This document shows positions 55,933-64,000 of a stretch of DNA of 64,000 nucleotides, piece by piece. The notes beneath the pieces are model-generated. The model did no database searches, was not told the DNA's origin, and saw only the letters and a list, made by a program, of their open reading frames with translations. The first letter of the stretch is position 1. Every line of letters starts with the position of its first letter. Source of the DNA: an uncultured Moraxella sp. (GTDB lineage Bacteria > Pseudomonadota > Gammaproteobacteria > Pseudomonadales > Moraxellaceae); NCBI RefSeq assembly GCF_945873075.1, contig NZ_CAMCBS010000007.1:1-64000 (forward strand). The letters are read 5' to 3'. The translations under genes and the position numbers were made by a program.

Positions 55933-57373
55933 AGGTGATGACATCGGCCTGATGTAGATAGCGGCTAAACTGATCAAGCTCGCCTGTGTGATGAAGTAAA
56001 TTTGCTAATGCCATCACATAGCGATAAGCATTCGTCGCCATCTCGCTTTCAACTTGTTGTAATCGAGTCTCGGCATCGACGACATCAGCGACAGTACCAA
56101 ATCCTTCTTTAAAAGCAAGTCTTTGGATGCGTAGATTTTCGATGGCTGCTGCTTTATTTTGTGCAAGTAGCGACTGTGTGCGCTGCGCATGTTGTAGCTC
56201 TAGATAAGATAGATGCATGGCACTTGTTAAGTCGGTTGTTGCTTGTGTGGCGCTTAAGGCAGCGGCTTGTGCTTGCAGGTTGGCTGCTTGAATTTTGGCA
56301 TCACGATCAAGTCCAGAGTATAGCGTATAATTGGCAGCAATACCGACGAACCAGTCACCGTCATCAGGTGTGTATTCACCTAGGGCGAATACTTTGGGTT
56401 TTTTGGCGGATTTTGCCAAACCGACACGCTCATTGGCAAGCTCGATATCTTTGGCAAGTTTTTGACTGGTGGGTGCATTGGTGTTGAGCTTATTTACCAA
56501 GCTATCCCAATTTGGCTGTAGGGTGTGATTGATAAATAATGGCGTTGTAAGTGTGCTGATGTGCTGACTGTTTAATAAGCTTTGTAATTGAAACAGGCTT
56601 TGTTCATAAGTTAGCATGCTATTTTGATATAGCTGCTGAGCGTGATTGCGTGCCACTTCAAACTGCATCCGCTGACCACGACTGATAAAGCCCACTCGCT
56701 CAAGTTGATGTGCATTATTGACATGAAGTTGCATCGCATCATATTGTGCTTTTGCGCTGTGCTGTAATGCTTGTTGTAATTTTGCACCAAAATATAAACG
56801 AATCAGATTGAGTCGCTCAAGAGAAATCTGCTCAAGTTCAGACAATGATTGACGCTGCGCACCAAGTTTGGCAATTTGCTGACTGCTACGAATCGCACCA
56901 CCTGCATAGATTGGCATGGTCACAGCGATGCTTGGTTTAAATGAGCTGTCTTTTGCATCAAGATGTACTTCGTTTGGTAGGCGAGAGATAGCGCGATTTA
57001 GTAGGGTATGTGTTGTGGTATTGACAATTTCTGCGCTAATGGCGTCCAGACCCAGATTGCCAAGATTGGCACTTTGGTGATCAAGCTGTTGACCAACATC
57101 TTGAGCAAGCTGATTTTTGAGTGCTTGCGTTGAGATATCAGCGGTCTGATGATAGCTAAGCGCTCGCATATTAAGCGATACCGTCGGCCTGCCCAAACCC
57201 TGCACGGCTTTGACTTCTTGTTCGCTAGCTTGGCTAAGCAATGCCGATGCTTGTACACGATTTGACTGTGTGAGCAGGTCGGATTCAGCCTGCTCAAAGC
57301 TATAACTGTACGCTGTTGTCGATAGGCTTGCAATGCCAATTAGGACGCCGATAAATTGTGCATAAAGCCGCAT
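55928..57373 (-). CDS. TolC-family outer-membrane efflux protein
   Basis: 481 aa from ATG 57373. A signal peptide (ending AYSYS, about 25) is followed by the two OEP repeats with long helices (ASALLSQASEQEVKAVQGLGRP and AQFEVARNHAQQLYQNS-type segments) and short strands. TolC proteins form trimeric channels through the outer membrane. It heads the unit tolC-hlyD-permease-permease. A GTG four codons upstream is possible but the ATG has GGTGAGAG before it. Confidence 0.9.
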   Translation of the reverse strand: MRLYAQFIGVLIGIASLSTTAYSYSFEQAESDLLTQSNRVQASALLSQASEQEVKAVQGLGRPTVSLNMRALSYHQTADISTQALKNQLAQDVGQQLDHQSANLGNLGLDAISAEIVNTTTHTLLNRAISRLPNEVHLDAKDSSFKPSIAVTMPIYAGGAIRSSQQIAKLGAQRQSLSELEQISLERLNLIRLYFGAKLQQALQHSAKAQYDAMQLHVNNAHQLERVGFISRGQRMQFEVARNHAQQLYQNSMLTYEQSLFQLQSLLNSQHISTLTTPLFINHTLQPNWDSLVNKLNTNAPTSQKLAKDIELANERVGLAKSAKKPKVFALGEYTPDDGDWFVGIAANYTLYSGLDRDAKIQAANLQAQAAALSATQATTDLTSAMHLSYLELQHAQRTQSLLAQNKAAAIENLRIQRLAFKEGFGTVADVVDAETRLQQVESEMATNAYRYVMALANLLHHTGELDQFSRYLHQADVITL

Positions 57374-57420
57374 AACTCTCACCACTTAAATAAAATTTCA
57401 ATACAGACAATAAGAATAAT

Positions 57421-57834
57421 CTAATCCAAAATGCGTAAGGTTGTACCTTTGCTTGATGGCTTGTTGTCGGTATCGTCATCAGATGCACTATCTGCTTGCT
57501 CGGCTTGATAGCCGTCATATTCTGCTGGGTCAAAAAATGCCCCATGCTCAGGGTCTTCTTTGGCATAAATACCCATCACCGCCTGCATCGGTATCCACAG
57601 CTCTTGTGAGACGCCACCAAAGCGTGCAGAGAAACTGATGGCATCATTATCAATCATCAAATTATGCGTCGCTTGATATGAGCAAGCAAGCACCAAACGG
57701 CCATCTTGGGCGTATTGTAGCGGTGCGACGACATCAGGGTGTGTGGCATCAATCATGATATAGGCGGTGAAGTCGTTGTCTTCTAGCCACTCGTGAAATG
57801 CACGGATAAGATAAGGGCGTTTTGGTGTGGTCAT
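57421..57834 (-). CDS. sspB: ClpXP specificity-enhancing factor SspB
   Basis: 137 aa. SspB delivers ssrA-tagged proteins to ClpXP. The folded domain (about 1-105) starts with TTPKRPYLIRAFHEWLEDN and includes SFSARFGGVSQELWIP and AVMGIYAKED. The rest is a flexible acidic linker ending in TTLRILD, where the short C-terminal peptide docks on ClpX. It overlaps sspA by 4 bases. Confidence 0.95.
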   Translation of the reverse strand: MTTPKRPYLIRAFHEWLEDNDFTAYIMIDATHPDVVAPLQYAQDGRLVLACSYQATHNLMIDNDAISFSARFGGVSQELWIPMQAVMGIYAKEDPEHGAFFDPAEYDGYQAEQADSASDDDTDNKPSSKGTTLRILD

Positions 57835-58460
57835 GGATAATCCTTAAAAATCAAACTGGCTTTAAAGCTATTTCGCTCAAATAGTCGCTGTTGATATTCA
57901 ATCAATGGTCGGCAAAGATGGCGTGGTAGCTCAATACCCATCTGCGGTAGCCGCCATAGTAAGGGCAATAAAATTACATCGCACCAGCCGAATTCATCAG
58001 CCATAAAATACGGCTTATGCCCAAATAAGGGCGAGAGCGTGATGAGTGAGTCAGAAAGTGATTTTTTGGCTTGAGCGGCTTTATTGACATCATAGCTGTC
58101 AGGATGAGTCAGTAGGGTGTATGCTTCTGACAGCCAGTCCTTTTGTAGTCGCCAAGCAAGCAAGCGAGTTTGGGCACGCTCTTTTGGGGTAATGGGGAGT
58201 AATCTTGGGAACTGGTGGCGTTCTTCGAGATATTCAAAAATGACATTGATTTCATACAGTGCCACATCACGATTGGCGAGCACAGGCAGGGTACGATAGG
58301 GGTTGAGCTCGCTTAACTCTTCGGGACGTTCGTCGTCAATGGTGTGTAGATGGTAGTTTAATCGCTTTTCTTCTAACAGTAGGCGTACCAAATGACTGTC
58401 GATCCCTTGGTCGGCGTATAGGATAAACTGTGTTGGGGGTAATTGCGATAAATTTTCCAT
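57831..58460 (-). CDS. sspA: Stringent starvation protein A (GST-like)
   Basis: 209 aa with a thioredoxin-like N-terminus and an all-helical C-terminus, as in glutathione transferases. SspA binds RNA polymerase and adjusts transcription in stationary phase and stress. The DERPEELSELNPYRTLPVLANRDVALYEINVIFEYLEE stretch (read in parts) is characteristic, including the LPVL motif with cis-Pro. It is coupled to sspB (ATGA overlap). The sspA-sspB pair after petABC is conserved in this class. Confidence 0.94.
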   Translation of the reverse strand: MENLSQLPPTQFILYADQGIDSHLVRLLLEEKRLNYHLHTIDDERPEELSELNPYRTLPVLANRDVALYEINVIFEYLEERHQFPRLLPITPKERAQTRLLAWRLQKDWLSEAYTLLTHPDSYDVNKAAQAKKSLSDSLITLSPLFGHKPYFMADEFGWCDVILLPLLWRLPQMGIELPRHLCRPLIEYQQRLFERNSFKASLIFKDYP

Positions 58461-58555
58461 TGGACAACGCTTGGAGAAATACGCTGTTAGTTTAACAAAA
58501 AATCTAGGGAATGTGTATAAAATATCTCAATTCAAGGATAAAAACTTGGTCAATC

Positions 58556-58590
58556 AAAAAGGCTGATTGAGGACAATCAGCCTTTTGCTT
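58556..58590 (-). terminator. Terminator of petABC
   Basis: Minus strand: AAAAGGCTGATTG, 4-nt loop, CAATCAGCCTTTTT. Perfect 13-bp stem and T-run, 20 bp past the petC stop codon. Confidence 0.92.
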
Positions 58591-58605
58591 TGTGGTGTTT
58601 GATGA

Positions 58606-59331
58606 TTATTTCACATCTTTCCAGAATTCTTTGTTCAACAAGTAAACAGGAATTAGTAGGATAAGTAGGAATAAAATCACAAACGCACCGTAGATCTTAC
58701 GGTCATGACGGACTGGCTCAGCCATCCATGCCATGAAGTTCACTAGGTCACCGACACGAGCTTCATACTCTTCTTGACCAAGTTGCTCTTGCATATTGTG
58801 CAATACATGTGGCATGGCAGCATTTGCAAGTACCAAGTTGTTTGCACCCCAAGGACGGCTTGGATCTTCATAGAAGCTTAGTAGATAGGTATATACCCAA
58901 TCATCACCACGCAGGCGAGTCTCTAGCGATAGGTCAGGTGGCGCAGCACCGAACCATTTAGCCTGAACTTCTGGATCAATGCCAGCAGTGATGTGATCAC
59001 CGATTGCATTGGTTGTTACCATCAAGTACTTTTCGACCAATTCAGGTGGAATGTCTAAATCCTGTGCCAAACGAGAGTGGCGAACATATTGTGCAGTATG
59101 ACAGCCGACACAGTAGTTCATAAAGGTTTGGGCACCACGCTGTAGCGAACCTTTGTTGGTAAGGTCAATTGGCGCTTTACTGCATTGAAGCGTAGTTACA
59201 GTGCCATCAGCTTCGGTATAAGTGCCACAACCTGCGCCACCTGCCGCCATGGCGTTGGTGCTTGCAAAAGCACCAACAGTAGCCAATACAGCACCTGCAC
59301 CAAACTTAGCTAGTGTATTCAGTGCTTTCAT
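58606..59331 (-). CDS. petC: Cytochrome c1 of the bc1 complex
   Basis: 241 aa. A signal peptide (ending AMA, about 29) directs it to the periplasm. Covalent heme binds at C74-x-x-C77-H78 (CVGCH). The axial Met is probably in NLVLANAAMPHVL-type sequence. A C-terminal membrane anchor (about 215-235) is followed by NKEFWKDVK. Its start overlaps the petB stop by one base (TAATG). Confidence 0.95.
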   Translation of the reverse strand: MKALNTLAKFGAGAVLATVGAFASTNAMAAGGAGCGTYTEADGTVTTLQCSKAPIDLTNKGSLQRGAQTFMNYCVGCHTAQYVRHSRLAQDLDIPPELVEKYLMVTTNAIGDHITAGIDPEVQAKWFGAAPPDLSLETRLRGDDWVYTYLLSFYEDPSRPWGANNLVLANAAMPHVLHNMQEQLGQEEYEARVGDLVNFMAWMAEPVRHDRKIYGAFVILFLLILLIPVYLLNKEFWKDVK

Positions 59332-60557
59332 TAGTGACCTCCAGTTACGCGTTCAGGTGGTTGTTTGCATTTCTCGATTGATGTGTAGAAAGGCATCAAT
59401 AAGAAGTATAGGAAATAAAGTACAGTACAGATACGACCAACAATTGTAGCGGTTGGGCTAGCTGCAGTACCACCTAGATAGCCTAGGATGATAAAGCTTA
59501 CAACAAAGATTGCCAAAGCGATTTTTGATAGGATGCCTTTGTAACGGATTGAACGAACAGGTGAACGGTCAAGCCATGGTAGGACGAACAATACAGCAAT
59601 CGCAGCACCCATTGCAATCACACCACCAAGTTTGTGCGGAACAGCACGAAGGATGGCATAAAATGGCATATAGTACCAAACTGGCGCAATGTGTGGCGGC
59701 GTTTTTAAACCATTTGCTACTTCAAAGTTTGGTTTTTCTAGGAAGTAGCCACCACCTTCAGGTACGAAGAACACCACTGCAAAGAAGCAGATGAAGAAGA
59801 CAACGATACCAACCATATCATGAACTGTGTAGTATGGGTGGAATGGAACGCCATCTAGTGGCACGCCGTTTTTGTCTTTTAGTTTCTTAATGTCGATACC
59901 GTCTGGGTTGTTTGAGCCGACATGATGTAGTGCAACTAGGTGCATGAATACCAAGCCAACCAACACTAGCGGAATAGCGATGACATGTAGGGCGAAGAAA
60001 CGGTTAAGTGTGATGCCAGAGATTAGGTAGTCACCACGAACCCATTCAGCCAGACCATCACCAATAAATGGAATCGCTGCAGGTAGGTTCAAAATAACCT
60101 GTGCACCCCAGTATGACATGTTGCCCCATGGTAGTAGGTAGCCGAAGAAACCTTCAGCCATCAAGCATAGGTAGATACCCATACCGATTAACCATACAAG
60201 CTCACGCGGTTTCTTATAAGAACCGTATAGCAAGCCACGGAACATATGCAGATACACGACAATAAAGAATGCTGATGCACCAGTTGAGTGCATATAGCGA
60301 ATCAACCAACCGCCTTTAACATCACGCATGATGTATTCAAGCGATGCAAACGCACCTTCTGCGCTTGGGTTGAACATCATGGTTAGCCAAATACCAGTAA
60401 CCAGCTGATTGACCAAAACAACCATCGACAATACGCCAAAGAAATACCAGAAGTTGAAGTTCTTTGGTGCGTAGTACTTCGACATATGATATTCATAAGT
60501 CTCAGTTGCAGGGTAGCGTGCATCCACCCAGCTCATTAATTTTTTTGCAACGCTCAT
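59331..60557 (-). CDS. petB: Cytochrome b of the bc1 complex
   Basis: 408 aa with eight to nine membrane segments. Heme histidines are in YMHSTGASAFFIVVYLHMFRG and FFALHVIAIPLVLVGLVFMHLVALHHVG (each in parts). The Qo-site PEW-type sequence is KPNFEVANGLKTPPHIAPVWYYMPFYAI; IPFIGDGLAEWVRGD is also conserved. It lies 2 bp after petA. A small C-terminal basic tail ends in VTGGH. Confidence 0.96.
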   Translation of the reverse strand: MSVAKKLMSWVDARYPATETYEYHMSKYYAPKNFNFWYFFGVLSMVVLVNQLVTGIWLTMMFNPSAEGAFASLEYIMRDVKGGWLIRYMHSTGASAFFIVVYLHMFRGLLYGSYKKPRELVWLIGMGIYLCLMAEGFFGYLLPWGNMSYWGAQVILNLPAAIPFIGDGLAEWVRGDYLISGITLNRFFALHVIAIPLVLVGLVFMHLVALHHVGSNNPDGIDIKKLKDKNGVPLDGVPFHPYYTVHDMVGIVVFFICFFAVVFFVPEGGGYFLEKPNFEVANGLKTPPHIAPVWYYMPFYAILRAVPHKLGGVIAMGAAIAVLFVLPWLDRSPVRSIRYKGILSKIALAIFVVSFIILGYLGGTAASPTATIVGRICTVLYFLYFLLMPFYTSIEKCKQPPERVTGGH

Positions 60558-60559
60558 GA

Positions 60560-61144
60560 TTATGCCTCCCCAACGGTCAAAATCGTGCCATCAATGCTAT
60601 AAATTGGCACTGGTAGGTTTAGCGGAGCAGGGACGCCGCTATAAACACGACCAGCTAGGTCATATAGCGAACCATGGCATGGGCAGAAGAAACCGCCGTA
60701 CCAGTCTGCACCACCTAGGTCGGCAGCGCCCACTTCAGGACGGAATGTCGGTGCACAGCCAAGATGCGTACAAACACCTTCCACGACCAAAATCTGCGGA
60801 GAGATTGAGCGGGTTTCGTTTTTGCAGTTTTCAGGCTGAACTGACTGTTCAGAATTAGGATCGCTAAGTTTAGGAGCGACTTTAGCTAGGTTTGCCACCA
60901 TCTCATCAGTACGCTTGACGACAAAAATTGGCTTGCCGCGATATTTGACTGTAATCATCTGGCCATTTTCGATACCGCTGATGTCTTGAACGACAGCAGC
61001 GCCAGCAGCTTCAGCTTTGGCGCTTGGATACCAAGAACGGACAAATGGGGTAGCAATCGCACCAACACCAACTGCACCGATGGCAGCAGTGGTTGCGATT
61101 AGGACTCTACGGCGTTTAACATTCACGCCTTCGGCATGGCTCAT
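60560..61144 (-). CDS. petA: Ubiquinol-cytochrome c reductase iron-sulfur (Rieske) subunit
   Basis: 194 aa from ATG 61144, with GGAGGAAG upstream; an in-frame start 22 codons earlier is rejected. The N-terminus has a twin-arginine-like KRRRVLIATTAA that acts as a signal and anchor. The 2Fe-2S ligands are in CTHLGC and CPCHGS. It heads petABC of the respiratory bc1 complex. Confidence 0.95.
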   Translation of the reverse strand: MSHAEGVNVKRRRVLIATTAAIGAVGVGAIATPFVRSWYPSAKAEAAGAAVVQDISGIENGQMITVKYRGKPIFVVKRTDEMVANLAKVAPKLSDPNSEQSVQPENCKNETRSISPQILVVEGVCTHLGCAPTFRPEVGAADLGGADWYGGFFCPCHGSLYDLAGRVYSGVPAPLNLPVPIYSIDGTILTVGEA

Positions 61145-61636
61145 TAAAACTTCCTCCAGAATATAAGAATGGGAATATCCCATACTGGGTGTGTGGCTAT
61201 GATAAAACACTTTTATCTAAAATGCCACATTTGCTGTGCCTATTTTTACAAATATGACTATTTTAAGCTATTTTTGTAATAAAATAAATTCTTCTATTGC
61301 TAAGATACAAAAAAAAGTCGCAAAAATTTTAATGATTTAACAAAAAAGCGGCTTTTGTTAATTTAATTTTATGTCAGTATAATAAATTATTGTATAATCA
61401 AGAATTTTTGACCAATTTTTATCACTCATCTGTTACTTTATTTTCGCCAATATTTCTACTTTGCTAAGCCAAAATTGTATAAAAATTAGGCAAATTGACA
61501 CTTTATAGTTAGAAAATATAAATTAATTGATTTAAAAATAACCAAAATAATTATAGTTATACTAACTAAATTTTTTACAATTTTTTAAAAATATAAGTGG
61601 AAATAAATTAAGCGTGTAATTTTGGGTTTTAGTGTA

Positions 61637-61673
61637 TTTTGATAATTTACTCTTGTAAGATAAATTATCAAAA
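61637..61673. repeat. 13-bp perfect inverted repeat
   Basis: TTTTGATAATTTA and TAAATTATCAAAA around an 11-nt centre that can extend the stem (TCTT/AAGA). It lies just past the rpsI terminator, in the petA upstream region. It could be a second terminator, or a protein site; no T-run adjoins it except its own arms. Confidence 0.7.
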
Positions 61674-61693
61674 CTTGATAAATACTGGATAAT

Positions 61694-61726
61694 AAAAAAC
61701 TCCCGATAACAATCGAGAGTTTTTTT
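61694..61726 (-). terminator. Terminator of rplM-rpsI
   Basis: Minus strand: AAAAAACTCTCGAT, TGTT loop, ATCGGGAGTTTTTTATT. Stem about 13 bp with one G-T pair and a T-run. Confidence 0.87.
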
Positions 61727-61743
61727 GAACGATAATCGTAAAA

Positions 61744-62130
61744 TTAACGTTTTGAGAACTGTGGACGACGACGTGCTTTGCGCAGACCAAGTTTTTTACG
61801 CTCAACTTCACGAGCATCACGAGTAACGAAACCAGCTGCTTTTAGTGCAGGCTTGTAAGTTTCGTCTTGTTCGATCAATGCACGAGTGATACCGTGACGG
61901 ATTGCACCTGCTTGACCATTGATACCGCCACCAACAACAGTGATGTATAGATCAACGCTGTTAGATAGGTCTAGAAGTTCTAGTGGCTGACGAACAACCA
62001 TACGAGAAGTTTCACGACCAAAGTATTCGTCAAGTGATTTACCGTTTACAACGATGTTACCTGTGCCTTTAGACAAGAAGACACGAGCGGTAGAAGTCTT
62101 GCGGCGACCAGTGCCGTAATTGCGTTCCAT
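61744..62130 (-). CDS. rpsI: 30S ribosomal protein S9
   Basis: 128 aa. The N-terminus [15 protein letters not shown] and the C-terminal [14 protein letters not shown] (whose end reaches the P-site) are diagnostic. It follows rplM by 9 bp. RBS AAGGAGAC precedes the ATG. Confidence 0.98.
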   Translation of the reverse strand: MERNYGTGRRKTSTARVFLSKGTGNIVVNGKSLDEYFGRETSRMVVRQPLELLDLSNSVDLYITVVGGGINGQAGAIRHGITRALIEQDETYKPALKAAGFVTRDAREVERKKLGLRKARRRPQFSKR

Positions 62131-62139
62131 AATGTCTCC

Positions 62140-62571
62140 TTAGATGTCTAGTACTTTAGGTTGCTGAGCTGCGTGTGGGTGTTCAGTACCCGCATACAGT
62201 TTTAGCTTTTTGATCATTGCATAGCCCAAAGGACCTTTTGGAAGCATGCCTTTTACAGCTTTGTGCAACACATCTTCTGGCTTGTGCGCTAGAAGTTTAG
62301 TGAAGTTGGTCTCTTTGATACCGCCTGGATAACCAGTGTGGCGATAGTACTTCTTGTCCTGAGCTTTTTTGCCAGTTACAGCAATTTTGTCAGCATTGAT
62401 CACAACGATATAATCGCCAGTATCAACGTGTGGAGTGTACGATGGCTTGTGTTTGCCACGCAGACGAGAAGCAATTTCAGAAGCTAGGCGACCTAGTGTT
62501 TTGCCTTCAGCGTCCACGACATACCAGTCATGTACAACTTCAGCGGGTTTGGCACTGATAGTAGTAGTCAT
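62140..62571 (-). CDS. rplM: 50S ribosomal protein L13
   Basis: 142 aa from ATG 62571. [29 protein letters not shown] (in parts) and the [12 protein letters not shown] and [13 protein letters not shown] blocks are typical of L13. The longer in-frame reading to 62697 is rejected because the extra residues are unrelated and pass through the leader hairpin. It heads rplM-rpsI. Confidence 0.98.
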   Translation of the reverse strand: MTTTISAKPAEVVHDWYVVDAEGKTLGRLASEIASRLRGKHKPSYTPHVDTGDYIVVINADKIAVTGKKAQDKKYYRHTGYPGGIKETNFTKLLAHKPEDVLHKAVKGMLPKGPLGYAMIKKLKLYAGTEHPHAAQQPKVLDI

Positions 62572-62603
62572 ATAAAACCTATTTAGTTGAGTTTGAGAGA
62601 TAG

Positions 62604-62643
62604 ACAAATAAAAAATCTCAAGCCATAAGCTTGATTTTATTTG
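62604..62643 (-). promoter_or_regulatory. Leader hairpin of rplM-rpsI
   Basis: CAAATAAAA(AA)TC(T)CAAGC and GCTTGATTTTATTTG pair over about 15 bases with small bulges, in the rplM leader 33 bp before the start codon. L13 leader elements are known in some bacteria; this could be one, or a simple stabilising hairpin. Confidence 0.4.
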
Positions 62644-62793
62644 TTTTTTAAGTTGGGGAAACGAAGGGCTCTCAAAAAACAGTCCCCATTTTACCAAATT
62701 TTATAGCACCAATGCAAGTGCTATTTGGCATTTGATAAACTTTTTTTGTCAAGATTTGTCACTGATAAGTGGCATAAATACCGTGATTGGGTA

Positions 62794-62985
62794 TCACTTT
62801 TTCTTATCATCATCGTCATTATCACTATCGCCTGGGATGATGGCTTTGCCGACAGCGGCCGTGCCTTTGACGACGCCTTTGGTGGTTTTGTAGGCGATTT
62901 TGGCAGGTACAGTGACGACTTTATGGACGCAAGCTTGTAATAATAGTGCGCTTGACAATAAACTGATTAATAAGATAGCTTTCAT
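62794..62985 (-). CDS. Small lipoprotein (NF038104 type)
   Basis: 63 aa. Lipobox LLQAC (Cys at about 19) after a clear signal peptide. The mature part (VHKVVTVPAKIAYKTTKGVVKGTAAVGKAIIPG, in parts) has repeated Val/Lys/Ala/Gly, as in the NF038104 family of tiny gammaproteobacterial lipoproteins, then an acidic and lysine tail. Function is unknown. It follows rsmD by 27 bp and may be cotranscribed with it. Confidence 0.75.
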   Translation of the reverse strand: MKAILLISLLSSALLLQACVHKVVTVPAKIAYKTTKGVVKGTAAVGKAIIPGDSDNDDDDKKK

Positions 62986-63012
62986 AAATTATCCAAATGA
63001 TGTGCTATGCCA

Positions 63013-63612
63013 TTATAGCGTGGCAACAGGCGCGAGTAAATAGGCGTGCGCTTGCCCGACTTTGGTGTATTTGACGGTGTCAAATTGCTGAAGTGTCTGC
63101 TCATTGAGCACTTCATCTATTAGCTTATCCGCTTCAAGATAAATCAGCGTATCACTATGCATGAGCTGATGAGCCTGTAGTGCATCTATCAGCGGTTGCC
63201 ACAGCATCGCTGCGTAGGGCGGGTCGATAAAGATAATATCAAAAGGCGTGCCTAATGTCTCAATCACCGTTACCGCATCACCATTGATAATGCGTGTCGT
63301 GGTATCAATGTGCAGTAGCTTGGCATTGGTGGTCAGCTGTTTAGCTTGTAAGGGATTTTTTTCGATTAATACCGCACTGCCTGCACCACGAGAAATGCAC
63401 TCAAAGCCAAGCACGCCGCTGCCTGCACAGACATCAAGCACACGAGCATCAGTAAGTGCACCCATTAGCCAGTTGAATAATGTCTCACGCAAGCGGTCGG
63501 GCGTCGGGCGTAGTCCATCGGCATCAATAAAGGATAAAAGACGACGCTTATGCACACCGCCGATGATGCGTACTTGATTGGTTTTTTTGTCGTTATTTTT
63601 CTGGGTTTTCAT
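63013..63612 (-). CDS. rsmD: 16S rRNA (guanine966-N2)-methyltransferase RsmD
   Basis: 199 aa class I SAM methyltransferase of the N6/N2 type. The cofactor motif is LDVCAGSGVLGFE near 60 and the catalytic NPPY-type motif is DPPYAAMLW near 134. VRIIGGVHKRRLLSF and GLRPTPDRLRETLFNWL at the start bind the rRNA. It methylates G966 of 16S rRNA on the assembled subunit. Confidence 0.95.
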   Translation of the reverse strand: MKTQKNNDKKTNQVRIIGGVHKRRLLSFIDADGLRPTPDRLRETLFNWLMGALTDARVLDVCAGSGVLGFECISRGAGSAVLIEKNPLQAKQLTTNAKLLHIDTTTRIINGDAVTVIETLGTPFDIIFIDPPYAAMLWQPLIDALQAHQLMHSDTLIYLEADKLIDEVLNEQTLQQFDTVKYTKVGQAHAYLLAPVATL

Positions 63613-63700
63613 AAATGGCTAAATTTGGCTTTTATAACTGTTTATACATTATACAGCTTGTACAGCAGTGTATTTTATGATTTATAAATCATGTTTAAAA

Positions 63701-64000
63701 TTATTGACACAAAGCCTTGACAATCGCATCATTCATCTTGGGGTCAAACTCAAGCTTAGGCACACTGCAATCAACGCTAATGCCCAATGGATAAGCCAAT
63801 GCACGACGCTCAAAAAAATACAAATTGGCTGATTTAAGCGTACCATTAGTGCTGACATTGGCGGTATCGAGCACGACAAACTGAAACACCTGTGGCTTGA
63901 TATACGACCAAGGGCGAAACCAAGTGCTTTTTGAGACTTCGGCGACGATGACACTGCCTGCGGGTAGCTTGGCTTTGGTATCATCAAACCATGTGTATTC
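63701..64000 (-). CDS. 3' end of an unknown gene (runs off the window)
   Basis: The last 99 codons of a reading frame that stays open to the right edge. The visible part begins EYTWFDDTKAKLPAG at the edge and ends DAIVKALCQ. A Val-Ile-Val-Ala strand, TWFRPW, a FFERRALAYPLG stretch and a Cys (ISVDCSVP) are seen, with no known family. The gene lies 88 bp from rsmD, on the same strand. Confidence 0.75.
   Translation of the reverse strand, partial: EYTWFDDTKAKLPAGSVIVAEVSKSTWFRPWSYIKPQVFQFVVLDTANVSTNGTLKSANLYFFERRALAYPLGISVDCSVPKLEFDPKMNDAIVKALCQ

Larger units (their letters stand above)
61145..61743. other. AT-rich gap between petA and rpsI
   Basis: About 600 bp without a credible gene. It holds the rpsI terminator (61694-61726), a long perfect inverted repeat (61637-61673), AT-rich sequence with several TATAAT-like words (for example near 61385-61400) that may form the petA promoter, and no recognised RNA gene. 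Confidence 0.55.

Noticed and set aside
62725..62940. 71-codon frame on the plus strand opposite the small lipoprotein
   Set aside because: Shadow of the lipoprotein gene, which has a signal peptide and lipobox on the other strand.

Overview
The window is a stretch of chromosome from a gammaproteobacterium, most likely a member of the Moraxellaceae (Moraxella or a close relative such as Psychrobacter). This rests on protein character and gene order: a Rep helicase, a cytochrome bc1 complex (petABC) joined to rplM-rpsI and sspAB, the rlmN-ispG-hisS-yfgM-bamB-der block, an aromatic-acid:H+ symporter-type MFS carrier, and a moderately AT-rich sequence. The genus is an inference. Almost all of the window is core chromosome. 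No tRNA, rRNA, CRISPR array, insertion sequence or prophage was seen.

Layout. 0-5.3 kb (minus): a His-rich lipoprotein, ychF, an MFS carrier, and the acetate uptake pair yjcH-actP with a Fur-box-like palindrome upstream. 5.8-13.8 kb (plus): ndk, then rlmN-ispG-hisS-yfgM-bamB-der, which lacks the pilF and rodZ genes often found between rlmN and ispG. 13.8-16.7 kb (minus): a secreted SGNH-like protein and lpxB-rnhB. 17-20.2 kb (plus): glnK-amtB and a purine permease. 20.3-22.2 kb (minus): a Smr protein and DAHP synthase. 22.5-23.8 kb (plus): ispB and a DUF333 lipoprotein.

23.8-28.1 kb is the most accessory-looking part. Three 23-bp palindromic repeats lie at an exact 33-bp period directly upstream of an AAA ATPase/DUF4143 gene with a PD-(D/E)XK-like C-terminus; rep and a small toxin-antitoxin pair follow. 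28.1-38.3 kb is mixed: MFS carrier, ubiH-type hydroxylase, LrgA/LrgB pair, YgeA-type racemase, Na/Pi cotransporter, a lone TerD-domain protein, a META/DUF4377 lipoprotein, ruvC, fxsA and a small secreted protein.

38.4-44.1 kb (minus) is the glycine cleavage locus: a tandem glycine riboswitch, gcvT, gcvH, an unrelated secreted-protein gene broken by an in-frame TGA, and gcvP. 44.3-46.6 kb (plus): ycgL, a membrane protein, and rpsF-rpsR-rplI. 46.8-64 kb (minus): aromatic-acid-type MFS carrier, dinB, an outer-membrane protein, metG, a TolC/HlyD/two-permease exporter with no ATPase gene, sspA-sspB, petA-petB-petC, rplM-rpsI, a small lipoprotein, rsmD and the 3' end of a gene that runs off the window.

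The best candidate for something undescribed is the palindromic repeat array plus its ATPase (23.84-25.32 kb). Other points worth checking are the broken gene inside the gcv locus, the ATPase-less exporter, and several sharp palindromes at promoters of actP, ndk, aroG, rpsF and the toxin-antitoxin pair.
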